DNA of 64,000 nucleotides, from assembly GCF_016735695.1 (NCBI RefSeq), contig NZ_JAERQD010000034.1:1-64000 (forward strand). Direction: 5' to 3'. The DNA comes from Microvirga zambiensis WSM3693 (GTDB lineage Bacteria; Pseudomonadota; Alphaproteobacteria; Rhizobiales; Beijerinckiaceae). A program made the position numbers and the translations under genes. The notes below the pieces were generated by a model that saw nothing but the letters and a program-made list of their open reading frames with translations, was not told where the DNA came from and ran no database searches. Positions 45,299-53,392 of this stretch are shown one piece after another; position 1 is the first letter of the stretch, and every line of letters starts with the position of its first letter.

Positions 45299-45316
45299 GT
45301 CTATCGGGTCTAACCC
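45299..45316 (-). promoter_or_regulatory. Candidate regulatory motif GGGTT-N2-ACC-N-GAT, copy 3
   Basis: On the minus strand this reads GGGTTAGACCCGATAGAC, close to the copy at 4372-4391. A looser GGGTTTTACCC sequence lies at about 45391-45402. Both fall in the 356-base gap between the divergent hdeD and glycine-zipper lipoprotein genes, which otherwise holds no gene. Confidence 0.35.
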
Positions 45317-45555
45317 CGAGCCGGGGTGAGGATTGTCACGAGGCCGACGGGGGATTCAGCCTGAACCCGGATCGGGATTTTGGTGATGTAGGGTAAAACC
45401 CGGTCATGCTCTGCTTATCGCCAACCGTTGGTATCCGGCCTTTACCCGCCAGAACGCGGACTTCACCGGATAGTCAAACGAGCGCGAACGCGAGAGGCTA
45501 CGTCTCATTCTCGTCCCATAGCGGGCCAAGAATACGGAGTACGGGAGGAAGTGCG

Positions 45556-45831
45556 ATGAGGAAGATCATGTCAGCCGTCGCGGCGGGTGCGTTGGTGCTT
45601 TCCATGACCGCTTGCAACACCTCGGGCGAACGCGCTGCCGGCGGCGCCGTCGTCGGCGGCCTCGCGGGTGCCGCCATCGGCGGAGCGGCCACGGGCCGGG
45701 GAAGCGGAGCGCTGGCGGGCGCTGCAGTCGGCGCAGCAGGCGGGGCTATCGTCGGTGCGGCGACCGCTCCGCGCAGTCCATGCCCCCGAGGCACCTTTCG
45801 GGATGCCGCCGGCAATATCTATTGCCGGTAA
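45556..45831 (+). CDS. Glycine-zipper lipoprotein
   Basis: This 91-residue protein has a signal peptide with a lipobox-like end (GALVLSMTAC). A glycine-zipper membrane segment follows (GGAVVGGLAGAAIGGAATGRG, GAAVGAAGGAIVGAA). It ends in RGTFRDAAGNIYCR. Such proteins resemble small outer-membrane or osmotically induced lipoproteins. gggaggaag precedes the ATG. Confidence 0.75.
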   Translation: MRKIMSAVAAGALVLSMTACNTSGERAAGGAVVGGLAGAAIGGAATGRGSGALAGAAVGAAGGAIVGAATAPRSPCPRGTFRDAAGNIYCR

Positions 45832-45927
45832 CGGCATAGGTCCCACAGCCTGATCCGCGGGGCTGGATCGGATCCATTCCTCTGACAGAATGTTGTTCTG
45901 CAAAGGGGATCTGGAGAGCCGGTCGCG

Positions 45928-46842
45928 ATGGAGATTGCATTCGCCTTTCGGGTCGATCCTACCGACGATTCCGAGCGACCCGGCGCCTATGCCGCTTTCC
46001 CTTATGACCGCGACCTCGTGCGGCGCTTTCGCGAGAGCTTCCCGCGGGCCCGCTGGCGTGGGGCGGAGCAGCGCTGGTTCGTGCCTGGAACGACCGCCGT
46101 GCGGCGGCTCGATGCCTGGATGGCTCAAGAACTGGATACGCTGGACCGCCACGCGGATGCAAAGGGTCGGGACGCGTTCGCCTTCGATCCTCTGGAAAGC
46201 CCCTACCTGACGGTGGCCGATGATCTCGAGGTGCGCACGCCCTATTCGCGCACCATCGTCGACCTGCTGCGCCAGATCCCCTGGGCGCACTGGGATCCCG
46301 AGAAGAGGGTCTGGCGCGTGCCGTTCCGATCCTATGAGGAGCTGAAGGCACGCTGGCCCGAGATCGAGGAGGCGGCGCGGCGCAACGAGCCTGAGGCCCG
46401 TAAGAAGCGGCGCGAGGAAGGAAAAGCCGTTGCGTCGGAGGAGGCGGGCCGCATCCAGGCCGAGCGCCGCCGCAGGCGCTATCCGGTGCCGGGAGACGAT
46501 CTTCCGCCGCTCGGCTTTCCCCTGGCGACCTGGCAGTGGGGCGTCGTGGTGTTCGAGGAGATCGAGAGCGACGTCATCGACGATCCGTCGATGGTGGAAA
46601 TCTATCCGCAGATCAAAGGGGACATGTCCCGCTACGTCTGGGCGCGATGGAGGATGCCGACGCTCTCCGAGATCTACCGCACCCGGCCCATTCGCAGCGA
46701 CGCCGACCCCGCTCTTAGAGCTGCCAGGGGCTGGTGGTGGGCGAGCCGGGAAATCCTGCAGGAGAGGGCGCGCAAGCTGCGGGAGATCGAGCGGGCGCAG
46801 CGTTCGCGGCATGCGACCGGCAAGGCCTCCGCCGAAGCCTGA
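45928..46842 (+). CDS. HARP-repeat-like hypothetical protein
   Basis: This 304-residue soluble protein has two related segments, FPRARWRGAEQRWFVPG near residue 40 and IPWAHWDPEKRVWRVPF near 115. This spacing of aromatic residues resembles the HARP domains of annealing helicases, although no helicase domain is present. A basic linker (RKKRREEGKA, RIQAERRRRRYPVPG) and a C-terminal part with WQWGVVVFEEIESDV follow. The function is unknown. Its place beside an SSB gene and a recombination cluster suggests DNA or replication-fork work, but the call is weak. ggagag lies before the ATG; no LexA box is seen upstream. Confidence 0.5.
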   Translation: MEIAFAFRVDPTDDSERPGAYAAFPYDRDLVRRFRESFPRARWRGAEQRWFVPGTTAVRRLDAWMAQELDTLDRHADAKGRDAFAFDPLESPYLTVADDLEVRTPYSRTIVDLLRQIPWAHWDPEKRVWRVPFRSYEELKARWPEIEEAARRNEPEARKKRREEGKAVASEEAGRIQAERRRRRYPVPGDDLPPLGFPLATWQWGVVVFEEIESDVIDDPSMVEIYPQIKGDMSRYVWARWRMPTLSEIYRTRPIRSDADPALRAARGWWWASREILQERARKLREIERAQRSRHATGKASAEA

Positions 46843-46852
46843 GCGGGCACAA

Positions 46853-46877
46853 AAATCCGGGCGCGCGGCCCGGATTT
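46853..46877. terminator. Bidirectional terminator between convergent genes
   Basis: aaatccgggc (46853-46862) and gcccggattt (46868-46877) form a perfect 10-base stem with a 5-base loop, flanked by A and T runs on both sides. It separates the gene ending at 46842 from ssb ending at 46899. Confidence 0.8.
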
Positions 46878-46898
46878 CGAAAGCTTTTGCGAGATTCT

Positions 46899-47402
46899 CT
46901 AGAACGGGATGTCGTCGTCGAAATCGCTGTGCCGGGAGGATCCAGCCGGCTCCGGCCTGCGCTCCATCGGGGAGGAGCGTCCGAAATCGCCGCCGCGGGC
47001 GATCTGGCCCGGCTCTTCGTCGCCGCCATACTCCGAGGCGCCGCCACCGCCGCGGCTGTCCAGGATCGTCAGCTCGCCGCGGAAGCGCTGCAGCACCACC
47101 TCGGTCGAGTACTTCTCGACCCCGCTCTGGTCCTGCCACTTGCGCGTCTGCAGCTGGCCCTCGATGTACACCTTCGAGCCCTTCTTCAGATACTGCTCCG
47201 CCACCCGGCCGAGATTCTCGTTGAAGATCACCACCGAGTGCCACTCGGTCTTCTCCTTGCGCTCGCCCGTGCCCTTGTCCTTCCAGGTCTCGGACGTCGC
47301 AATGCGCAGGTTCACCACAGGCTCCCCGTTCGACAGCCGTCGAACCTCCGGGTCGCGCCCGAGATTGCCCACCAGGATCACCTTGTTCACAGATCCAGCC
47401 AT
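46899..47402 (-). CDS. ssb: Single-stranded DNA-binding protein
   Basis: This 167-residue SSB starts MAGSVNKVILVGNLGRDPEVRR and contains the OB-fold core (WHSVVIFNENLGRVAEQYLKKG, VYIEGQLQTRKWQDQSG). A glycine-rich linker leads to the acidic tail DFDDDIPF, which recruits repair and replication proteins. ggagagg lies before the ATG at 47402; the frame opens further upstream, without homology. A LexA box lies 103 bases upstream, so it is probably SOS-induced. Whether this is the only ssb of the genome cannot be told; its neighbours are not the usual uvrA. Confidence 0.95.
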   Translation of the reverse strand: MAGSVNKVILVGNLGRDPEVRRLSNGEPVVNLRIATSETWKDKGTGERKEKTEWHSVVIFNENLGRVAEQYLKKGSKVYIEGQLQTRKWQDQSGVEKYSTEVVLQRFRGELTILDSRGGGGASEYGGDEEPGQIARGGDFGRSSPMERRPEPAGSSRHSDFDDDIPF

Positions 47403-47504
47403 ACGGCCTCTCCACTTCATCTCTCCTGAACGGCTGAGGCGTAATGGACGCCCACCATTTCCAGGTCGGTTGCACACTCCTGCCCATGGCGGGCATCACT
47501 TATT

Positions 47505-47519
47505 GTTCTATCTTTGTTC
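47505..47519 (-). promoter_or_regulatory. LexA (SOS) box upstream of ssb
   Basis: GTTC TATCTTT GTTC is a perfect match to the alphaproteobacterial LexA operator GTTC-N7-GTTC. It lies 103 bases before the ssb start. Confidence 0.8.
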
Positions 47520-47638
47520 CATGTGAAACACAAGAGGCCAGGGGTCTTACGGAGGAGTGGCGGAGGCCTGGGCGATAGCCATGAAAAAGGGGAGCGGTTT
47601 CCCACTCCCCTTCGATCGATCCTCTCAAGGCCGGAAGG

Positions 47639-47914
47639 CTATTCAGCGGCCTGCAGATAGACCACCTTGGACTGCTCCCTCTGAACCTCGCGCAGGGTGC
47701 GCGCCATATAGGTGAGCTGCTCGATGGCCCTGTCGAGGTCGAGCTTGGCGCCGTCCTCGAGATCGTAGGCATCCCGTCCCCGGTAGAGCCGGTTGACCTG
47801 ACTTTCCATCTCCGCGGTCGCCTCGCGGATGCGGCGGACGAGGTTGTCCGCAATCACATTGGCGTTGTCGTCGACAACGCAGAAACCGACATCGCTTGCG
47901 CGGACCTTAGCCAT
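47639..47914 (-). CDS. Small hypothetical protein of the repair island
   Basis: This 91-residue protein reads MAKVRASDVGFCVVDDNANVI and then is helical (LVRRIREATAEMESQVNRLY, AIEQLTYMARTLREVQRE). No domain is recognised. aagagg precedes the ATG. It is the last gene of the minus-strand unit that starts at 48967 behind a LexA box. Confidence 0.6.
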   Translation of the reverse strand: MAKVRASDVGFCVVDDNANVIADNLVRRIREATAEMESQVNRLYRGRDAYDLEDGAKLDLDRAIEQLTYMARTLREVQREQSKVVYLQAAE

Positions 47915-47942
47915 GGGTTGAAACCTCTTGTTGTTCTTCGTC

Positions 47943-48365
47943 TCAGGCAATCGCCCGCTCGGCCTGCAGCACATGTACGCCGAGCCGGCGGGCCAGAGAA
48001 TGCTTCGTTACCGGCCCGATGCCCGGCAGCGTCGCGAGAAAGCGCAGCCGGTCGGCACTGGTCTTGTACGCGACGAACAGATCCTCGCGCTTATGCCAGA
48101 TCGCATCGATGGCCGCGGCCTTGGCTGGATGGCGAAAGCCGACCCGGGCCGTCGAGCCGAAATCGAGGGCGCGCATGCAGCGCTCGAAGGTGCGCCGACC
48201 GATGGCCGGCGTCACGCTGGCATGGCAGATCGTCTCGATCACCTGCTGCGCAAACTCGTCCGCCGTTTCGGGAGCTATGCCCTCCACGTCGGGGAGAGCG
48301 TTCCGAAAGGTCTGCGCGCCGTGGCGCATCGTCTCCTCAAGGCCGAAATCCGGCATGATCCTCAC
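47943..48365 (-). CDS. Helix-hairpin-helix protein of the repair island
   Basis: This 140-residue protein ends with FLATLPGIGPVTKHSLARRLGV, a helix-hairpin-helix that typically binds the DNA backbone without sequence preference. The first 100 residues are helical with FAQQVIETICHASVTPAIGRRTF. They could be a degenerate DNA glycosylase or resolvase-like fold, but no catalytic lysine/aspartate pair can be assigned. The start overlaps the previous stop (ATGA), so it is coupled to the gene at 48362-48967. Confidence 0.65.
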   Translation of the reverse strand: MRIMPDFGLEETMRHGAQTFRNALPDVEGIAPETADEFAQQVIETICHASVTPAIGRRTFERCMRALDFGSTARVGFRHPAKAAAIDAIWHKREDLFVAYKTSADRLRFLATLPGIGPVTKHSLARRLGVHVLQAERAIA

Positions 48366-48967
48366 CGTGTGGTCCAGGCCGCCTGAAGCAGCCGGGCAAG
48401 CGCGGTTCCGGTTTCACGAATCCGCTGCGGCGCCCGCCAGGGGAGGGCGGTTTCGCGCAGGAAACTCATGCGGTCGGAACGGTTACGCGGGTTCGTCGAA
48501 ACTGGGCGCGCGCCGGATGCCGGGCGCATGCGCCGCACGTCATCCGAGCCTGGAAAACCTTGACCGTTCAAGGGTTTCGGCGCGGAGCGCGGTTCCATGG
48601 AGATGGGGTTTCCACGCATTGGATGCAAGGCACCCGGGATCACTGGGACCGTGCGATAAGCAGGCTCTGCGACACCCGGCCACGGCGAGATCTCCAAGCG
48701 GGCGACCTTCAGCGTCTGCGCAAGCTCTACACCGGTCGCCACTCCATAGAGCGACGCCGCGCGGGAAAAGGCCTCCGTGAAGGATTTCATCGCACACCAG
48801 CTCTTCTCGGCCATATGCAGCGGCCAAGCCCAAAGTCCGTCCTCGCGGCGCTGGCCAAGGCTGTCGCGCTCGATGAAATAGCCTGTACGCTTGTGCTCGA
48901 GCCCACTCTCGGTGACGAGCCAGTCTTCGTTCTCGAAAATCGGTCGCTCGTCGATCATGACGCTCAT
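48362..48967 (-). CDS. Hypothetical protein, first gene of an SOS unit
   Basis: This 201-residue protein starts MSVMIDERPIFENEDWLVTESGLEHKRTGYFI and contains WPLHMAEKSWCAMKSFTEAFSRA. The C-terminal 80 residues are rich in proline and arginine and look disordered. I do not recognise a domain. It is preceded by aaaggat and by a LexA box 75 bases upstream, and is followed with ATGA coupling by a helix-hairpin-helix gene. Confidence 0.6.
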   Translation of the reverse strand: MSVMIDERPIFENEDWLVTESGLEHKRTGYFIERDSLGQRREDGLWAWPLHMAEKSWCAMKSFTEAFSRAASLYGVATGVELAQTLKVARLEISPWPGVAEPAYRTVPVIPGALHPMRGNPISMEPRSAPKPLNGQGFPGSDDVRRMRPASGARPVSTNPRNRSDRMSFLRETALPWRAPQRIRETGTALARLLQAAWTTR

Positions 48968-49041
48968 CGCGGATATCCTTTGCGGCTGTTCGGGCGCGGC
49001 TGCCCTAATGGCGTCACATCCAAGACGCATACAAAGGATGC

Positions 49042-49056
49042 GAACAAATCAAGAAC
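49042..49056 (-). promoter_or_regulatory. LexA (SOS) box between divergent repair units
   Basis: GAAC AAATCAA GAAC on the plus strand is GTTC-N7-GTTC on the minus strand. It lies 75 bases before the gene starting at 48967 and 203 bases before the divergent gene at 49260, so it could serve both. Confidence 0.8.
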
Positions 49057-49259
49057 ATATCCTCAAAGCCCTCTGTGTCAAGCAAAGACGGCGTTTGAAG
49101 ACTGTAATCTTGGAGTAACCGACACTATGTGGAGGGTCCGATGCCGGCATTGAAGAGATTGCCCTCGATCCGGTCCAAAAAGAGGCGAAGTCGTTGCGAC
49201 GAAATACCGCTCGCGATAACTGAAGCTCGACCATTGCAACCCAGCGGATTCGCCACGCC

Positions 49260-49556
49260 ATGACCAGCCCGACACGCCTCGAAACGGACCAGCTCCGCCG
49301 CCTCGAGGAGATGCGCAAAACCTTCGACAGGCTGCGCGCCGAGCGGATCCGCGCGGAAGGCGAAGTCGAACGTCTGGCGCGCGACCTCGAGGAGGCCCGT
49401 GCGCTGGCGCTGTCCGAATTGGGCACCGACGACGAAGGCCAGATCCAGGCGTTGATCGAGGACGCTCAGGCGAAGAACGCCAAGCGCGCCGAGGAATTCA
49501 GCCTGGCCCTGCGCGAGGTCGAAGCGCGTCTCAAGCAGCTCGGGGACGAGCGTTGA
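49260..49556 (+). CDS. Coiled-coil protein upstream of the permuted ATPase
   Basis: This 98-residue protein is predicted as almost one continuous helix (RLEEMRKTFDRLRAERIRAEG, EVERLARDLEEARALAL, NAKRAEEFSLALREVEARLK). It ends with TTGA overlap into the ATPase gene, so the two should be coupled. Its length and composition would fit a detached arm piece or hook partner of the SbcC-like ATPase, but this is inference. It has no LexA box of its own within 200 bases. Confidence 0.7.
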   Translation: MTSPTRLETDQLRRLEEMRKTFDRLRAERIRAEGEVERLARDLEEARALALSELGTDDEGQIQALIEDAQAKNAKRAEEFSLALREVEARLKQLGDER

Positions 49557-51388
49557 TCGTGCAGACCATCGATCACGATGTGGCGCGGGCGGAAGCCTCG
49601 CTCGCCCGTCTCGAAGGACGGCGCGATGCCGTTGCAACCCGCGTCGCTGAGCTGACGCGCGACGTCGAGCTGGCGAAGGGGCGCCTTGCCGTCAAGGACG
49701 AGGTCGAGACCTTCATCGAGGCGGTGCATGGCAGCGCCAGCCGCCGCAGCCTGTCCGCCTTCGAAACGCTGCTGACGGCGCTCGTGCAGGAGGTTCTGCC
49801 GGGAGAGAAGCCTGTCGCGCTGGACCTGTCGACGGAGCGCGGTCTCGCTTCCCTCGATGTCTGCGTACGGCGCCCGGACGGCACCCTGGAAGACGTGCTG
49901 GAAGACAATGGCGGCGCGCTGACGAATGTGGTCGGCATGGCGCTGCGCCTGATCGCCGTCGTCAAGGCGGATGTCGCGCGCTTCCTCGCCCTCGACGAGG
50001 CGGATTGCTGGATCGCGCCGGACCGCGTTTCGTCCTTCTATCGGGTGCTGGAAGATGGCGCAGCGCGCCTCGGCGTGCAGTGTCTTGCGGTCTCTCACCA
50101 CGACCTGTCGCAGTTCTCGGGCTCGTTTCACATCGCGCGCATCGTCGGCGAGCCGGCTTCGGGCGTCGATGTGCAATCCTCCGACACCAGCGCCGCGTGG
50201 GACGCTGCACAGCCGGGCCTGCGCTTCATCCGGCTCGTCAATGTGCAGGCCTATCAGGATGCGACGCTGCACCTGTCCCCTGGTGTGAATGCGCTGATCG
50301 GCCCGAACAACCGCGGCAAGTCCACCTTTATTCGCGCGCTGCGCGCCGTGTTCTACGGCGAAGCGCGAGACAGCCTCGTGCGCGCCGGCGCGAAGGCCGC
50401 CCTCGTCGAGATCGGCGTCGCCGGCAACAGAACCTTGCGCTTCACGCGCCAGCCGCGCCGCTCGCCGGTCAATATCTGGTCACTGCATGAAGCGGACGGC
50501 GCTGTCGTCGAGGAAGCCGGCATGCGCTACGAGACCGGCGGGCGCACAGTGCCCGATTGGGTCGCCGATCTCATTCGCATCCGCAAGGTCGAGGATCTCG
50601 ACGTTCACATCGCGCATCAGAAGTTTCCGGTGTTCCTGCTTGGCGAAACGCCAGCCCGCCGGTCCGCCGTTCTGTCCATCGGGCAGGAAGCCGGCTATAT
50701 CCGCGACATGCTCGTGATCCATCGGGAACGCTGCCGCCGGGACAGCGATCTTGTGCGCAACGGCGAGCGCGAGCTGATCGCTCTTAGCGAGACACTCGAA
50801 GGATTGCAGGCGCTCGACGGTCTCAAGGAGAAACTCTCCGCCCTCCGCTCCCGGTCGACGGATCTTAAGGGTGCGGCTGCGCATCTCGACAGGCTGCAGC
50901 GCAGTGCATCGCGCCTCGCCGATCTCGGCGGCCGGCTGCAGACCGCGAACGCGCGGGCTGCGATTACGGCCGCCTTGCCCGAGGCGGAGCAACTGGCGAA
51001 CTTGACGCGGAATGTCGAGCGCTCACGGGAGCGCGAGCGCATCGGGCGGAGGGTAGTCGATCTCGGCCGCCACTTGGCGGGCAGCAAGGCGCGGCTTGCG
51101 GCATTGCAAAGCCTGCCGCAGGCCGTCCCGGTTCTTGAAAGCATGGCGCCCGCACAAAACATGTTGAAGCGCATCGAAGATCTTGGCAACGCGGCCGGGA
51201 TCGCCCGAGGCCGCATCGCTGCGATCGATGAAGGCCTGACGGCGATCAAGGCTGAGATGGAGCGCTTCATCGCCGAGACGGGCGGGCTCTGCCCCACATG
51301 CGGTTCGCCGGTGAAGCCCGAGAACCTGCTCGATCACCATTCTCATTCTTCCCAATCCTTTGCGCCCGCGGAGCGGCTGACCGCATGA
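49553..51388 (+). CDS. SbcC/Rad50-like ATPase with circularly permuted lobes
   Basis: This 611-residue protein has all parts of an SbcC/Rad50/gp46 ATPase in the wrong order. Residues 1-60 are coiled coil. Residues 65-215 are the C-terminal lobe, with a signature-like DNGGALTNVVGMALRLI, Walker B FLALDEAD (144-151) and H-loop SHHD (181-184). After a short linker the N-terminal lobe begins (LRFIRLVNVQAYQDATLHL), with Walker A GPNNRGKST (250-258) and a Q-loop-like IAHQKFPVFLL. Then comes a coiled-coil arm (about 370-575) and a hook CPTCG (580-584) near the C-terminus. The canonical order is Walker A, arm, hook, arm, Walker B. The TTG start overlaps the previous stop; GTG at 49559 is an alternative. 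The SbcD-like gene overlaps its end. Confidence 0.85.
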   Translation: MIVQTIDHDVARAEASLARLEGRRDAVATRVAELTRDVELAKGRLAVKDEVETFIEAVHGSASRRSLSAFETLLTALVQEVLPGEKPVALDLSTERGLASLDVCVRRPDGTLEDVLEDNGGALTNVVGMALRLIAVVKADVARFLALDEADCWIAPDRVSSFYRVLEDGAARLGVQCLAVSHHDLSQFSGSFHIARIVGEPASGVDVQSSDTSAAWDAAQPGLRFIRLVNVQAYQDATLHLSPGVNALIGPNNRGKSTFIRALRAVFYGEARDSLVRAGAKAALVEIGVAGNRTLRFTRQPRRSPVNIWSLHEADGAVVEEAGMRYETGGRTVPDWVADLIRIRKVEDLDVHIAHQKFPVFLLGETPARRSAVLSIGQEAGYIRDMLVIHRERCRRDSDLVRNGERELIALSETLEGLQALDGLKEKLSALRSRSTDLKGAAAHLDRLQRSASRLADLGGRLQTANARAAITAALPEAEQLANLTRNVERSRERERIGRRVVDLGRHLAGSKARLAALQSLPQAVPVLESMAPAQNMLKRIEDLGNAAGIARGRIAAIDEGLTAIKAEMERFIAETGGLCPTCGSPVKPENLLDHHSHSSQSFAPAERLTA

Positions 51389-52386
51389 TCCTGTCCGGAG
51401 ACCGACTTCCCTCCATGGCGTGCAGCGGCATCCTCGTAATCGGGGATCCGCACGTGGGCTCCAGGCGTCCGGGCCGGCGCAAGGATGAGGTCTGGCCGCA
51501 GGCCGTGCTCGGCAAGCTGGAGGCTTGCGTTGCCATCGCCAACGAGCGGCAGCTCGCGGTCGTGATCCTGGGCGATCTCTTCGACCGACCGGTCGAGACC
51601 GATGTGGCGCTCAAGAACCAACTGATCCGCGTTTTGAAAGGCTTCCGCCATCGCCCCATCGTCAATGTCGGCAATCACGACATTCAGCACACGATGCTGA
51701 CCGACGGTGACTCTCTGGCGCTCTTGGGGTTGTGCGATGTGGTGGATGTGGTTGCGACCTCCTCGCCCGTGACGGAGTTCGATATCGGCGGGCGACGCAT
51801 CGGCGTCGGCATGACGCCTTACGGTCAGGCGATTCCGACCGATGCGCGCGGCTCATTCTCCGGCGCGGACCTCCAGGCCTGGTTCACCCATCACAACATC
51901 GCTTTCGACGGCGGCTATCCCGGCGCCGTGCCGCCCTTTGCCGTCGAGGGTTGCGACGTTCTCGTCAACGGGCACATCCACAAGACGCAGAAGTCGGTTC
52001 TGGCGGGGCGCACGCGCTGGATGAATCCCGGCACCATCACCCGGCAGTCCGTCGATCTCGTGGATCATGTGCCACGGGCCTGGATTCTTGACGGGAGCGG
52101 CGCATTGGAGCCGCAGGCCCTGCCGTTCGAGAGCAACGTTTTCGATCTGACTGGGCGAATAGTCGACGCCGCAGACGAGGCCGTCGTGGCGCGCGAGATC
52201 GAGAGCGCCTTCGTCACGCTGCTGCAGGCCGAATCCGCGACTGAGCTGAAGCGCAGCGGCGACGGATCGATCATCCGCGACGAGATCGAGGCGAAATTCG
52301 CGGAAGACGAGACCTCGGACGCCGTTCGCGCCATCGTGCGCTCGCTCCTCGGCGAAGCGGTGGAACGTCACGCGGCAGGATCTTAA
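51385..52386 (+). CDS. SbcD/Mre11-like DNA repair metallophosphoesterase
   Basis: This 333-residue nuclease partner has the five metal motifs of the Mre11/SbcD family: GDPHVG (Asp21, His23), ILGDLFDRP, VNVGNHD, a histidine region near WFTHHNI, and VNGHIHK. The start at 51385 overlaps the ATPase stop (ATGA), as expected for a stoichiometric SbcCD-type complex. It lacks the long C-terminal capping domain of E. coli SbcD (400 residues) and ends in a helical region. Its stop overlaps the stop of the convergent gene at 52383. Confidence 0.88.
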   Translation: MILSGDRLPSMACSGILVIGDPHVGSRRPGRRKDEVWPQAVLGKLEACVAIANERQLAVVILGDLFDRPVETDVALKNQLIRVLKGFRHRPIVNVGNHDIQHTMLTDGDSLALLGLCDVVDVVATSSPVTEFDIGGRRIGVGMTPYGQAIPTDARGSFSGADLQAWFTHHNIAFDGGYPGAVPPFAVEGCDVLVNGHIHKTQKSVLAGRTRWMNPGTITRQSVDLVDHVPRAWILDGSGALEPQALPFESNVFDLTGRIVDAADEAVVAREIESAFVTLLQAESATELKRSGDGSIIRDEIEAKFAEDETSDAVRAIVRSLLGEAVERHAAGS

Positions 52387-53033
52387 AAGGCGAATGGATC
52401 GGAATAGGGCAGGCGGCGCCTTCGCACTTGCGTCTCCGGCAGGATCGGGCGGCTGATATCGACCGCGATCAGGCCTTCGCAGGCAAGCGCCAGAACGGCG
52501 GCCACGCCGTCCTGCGTGTTCATCACGGCGCCGGCGCAATCCACCAGTCGCATGGCGCCGACCTCGTCGAGCTGATGCAGGATGCGCACCCGGTCGCCGG
52601 CGCTCACCGGCGTGCGCCGGCAGGCCATGATCAGGCGCGTGGTGGTGAAGCGCGGCTCGGCCCGGATGCTTGCGGCCGTCTCGATCAGGAACGGGCGTCC
52701 GTCGACAGCCGCGATGCCGTGGATCGCCGCGGCGCGAAGCGGATGAGTCAGGAGATCGTCGTCGCTCATCACGTCGATCAGGCAGGAGGCACCGTCGCGC
52801 ACGATCTCGAAATCGGCGACGTGCTCGATCGTCTCGTCGCCGATCGCGAAACGGGCCGGATCGGCGGGCGCGCGAAGGGACTCGATCTCCGCATCGAGCT
52901 CGCAGAGAGCGAGGAAATCGGCGATGAGCGCATTGCGCGTGAGCGGCGTCGAGGGGCGCTTCGCCGTCCGGCGGGAGCCCGTGCGGCGGGCAGGGCGCCG
53001 ATCCGACAGGTCGAGGAGCGCTTGCGCGGACAT
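52383..53033 (-). CDS. Possible TnsA-like nuclease-fold protein under SOS control
   Basis: This is a 216-residue protein starting MSAQALLDLSDRRPARRTGS. The centre reads HVADFEIVRDGASCLIDVMSDDD, similar in pattern to the PD-(D/E)xK core of TnsA-like endonucleases. The expected lysine is missing after the second acidic strand. The C-terminal third (ILHQLDEVGAMRLVDCAGAV, GVAAVLALACEGLIAVDIS) looks like a winged helix. I give the family only as a possibility; it may be a non-catalytic relative. ggagg lies before the ATG and a LexA box 79 bases upstream. Confidence 0.5.
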   Translation of the reverse strand: MSAQALLDLSDRRPARRTGSRRTAKRPSTPLTRNALIADFLALCELDAEIESLRAPADPARFAIGDETIEHVADFEIVRDGASCLIDVMSDDDLLTHPLRAAAIHGIAAVDGRPFLIETAASIRAEPRFTTTRLIMACRRTPVSAGDRVRILHQLDEVGAMRLVDCAGAVMNTQDGVAAVLALACEGLIAVDISRPILPETQVRRRRLPYSDPFAF

Positions 53034-53111
53034 CAGGTCCTCCGGCTTGGCTTTACAGATATCGGGTAAAAGGCCGGAGTTCCGGCAAGAGGATAGCCCG
53101 ACGGCGAATGA

Positions 53112-53126
53112 GAACATATATAGAAC
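53112..53126 (-). promoter_or_regulatory. LexA (SOS) box upstream of the TnsA-like gene
   Basis: GAAC ATATATA GAAC on the plus strand is GTTC-N7-GTTC on the minus strand. It lies 79 bases before the gene starting at 53033. Confidence 0.8.
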
Positions 53127-53305
53127 ATATAGCCGTCGGTCAAATTTCGGTCCCGGTACGTGGAGAGAAGCGTGGCCGTTTGCTTATGGCCCTGCTTCGG
53201 AAGCGTTGAGACAAAACAACGCATCGATTAAGTCATTGAAGAACATGCGTTTATGTCCCTCACACTGAGGCCGGAAAATGGACGGGACTCGTTGAATTTG
53301 CTATA

Positions 53306-53320
53306 GAACAAAGAACGAAC
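53306..53320 (+). promoter_or_regulatory. LexA (SOS) box upstream of the annealing-like gene
   Basis: GAAC AAAGAAC GAAC matches the reverse form of GTTC-N7-GTTC. It lies 73 bases before the ATG at 53393. Confidence 0.8.
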
Positions 53321-53392
53321 ATGCCAGCCCGAATCGGGCCTGAGAAGAGCGTGAAACCGAAACGCGGGCTCCTGTGAAAGTTAGGATCGAGG

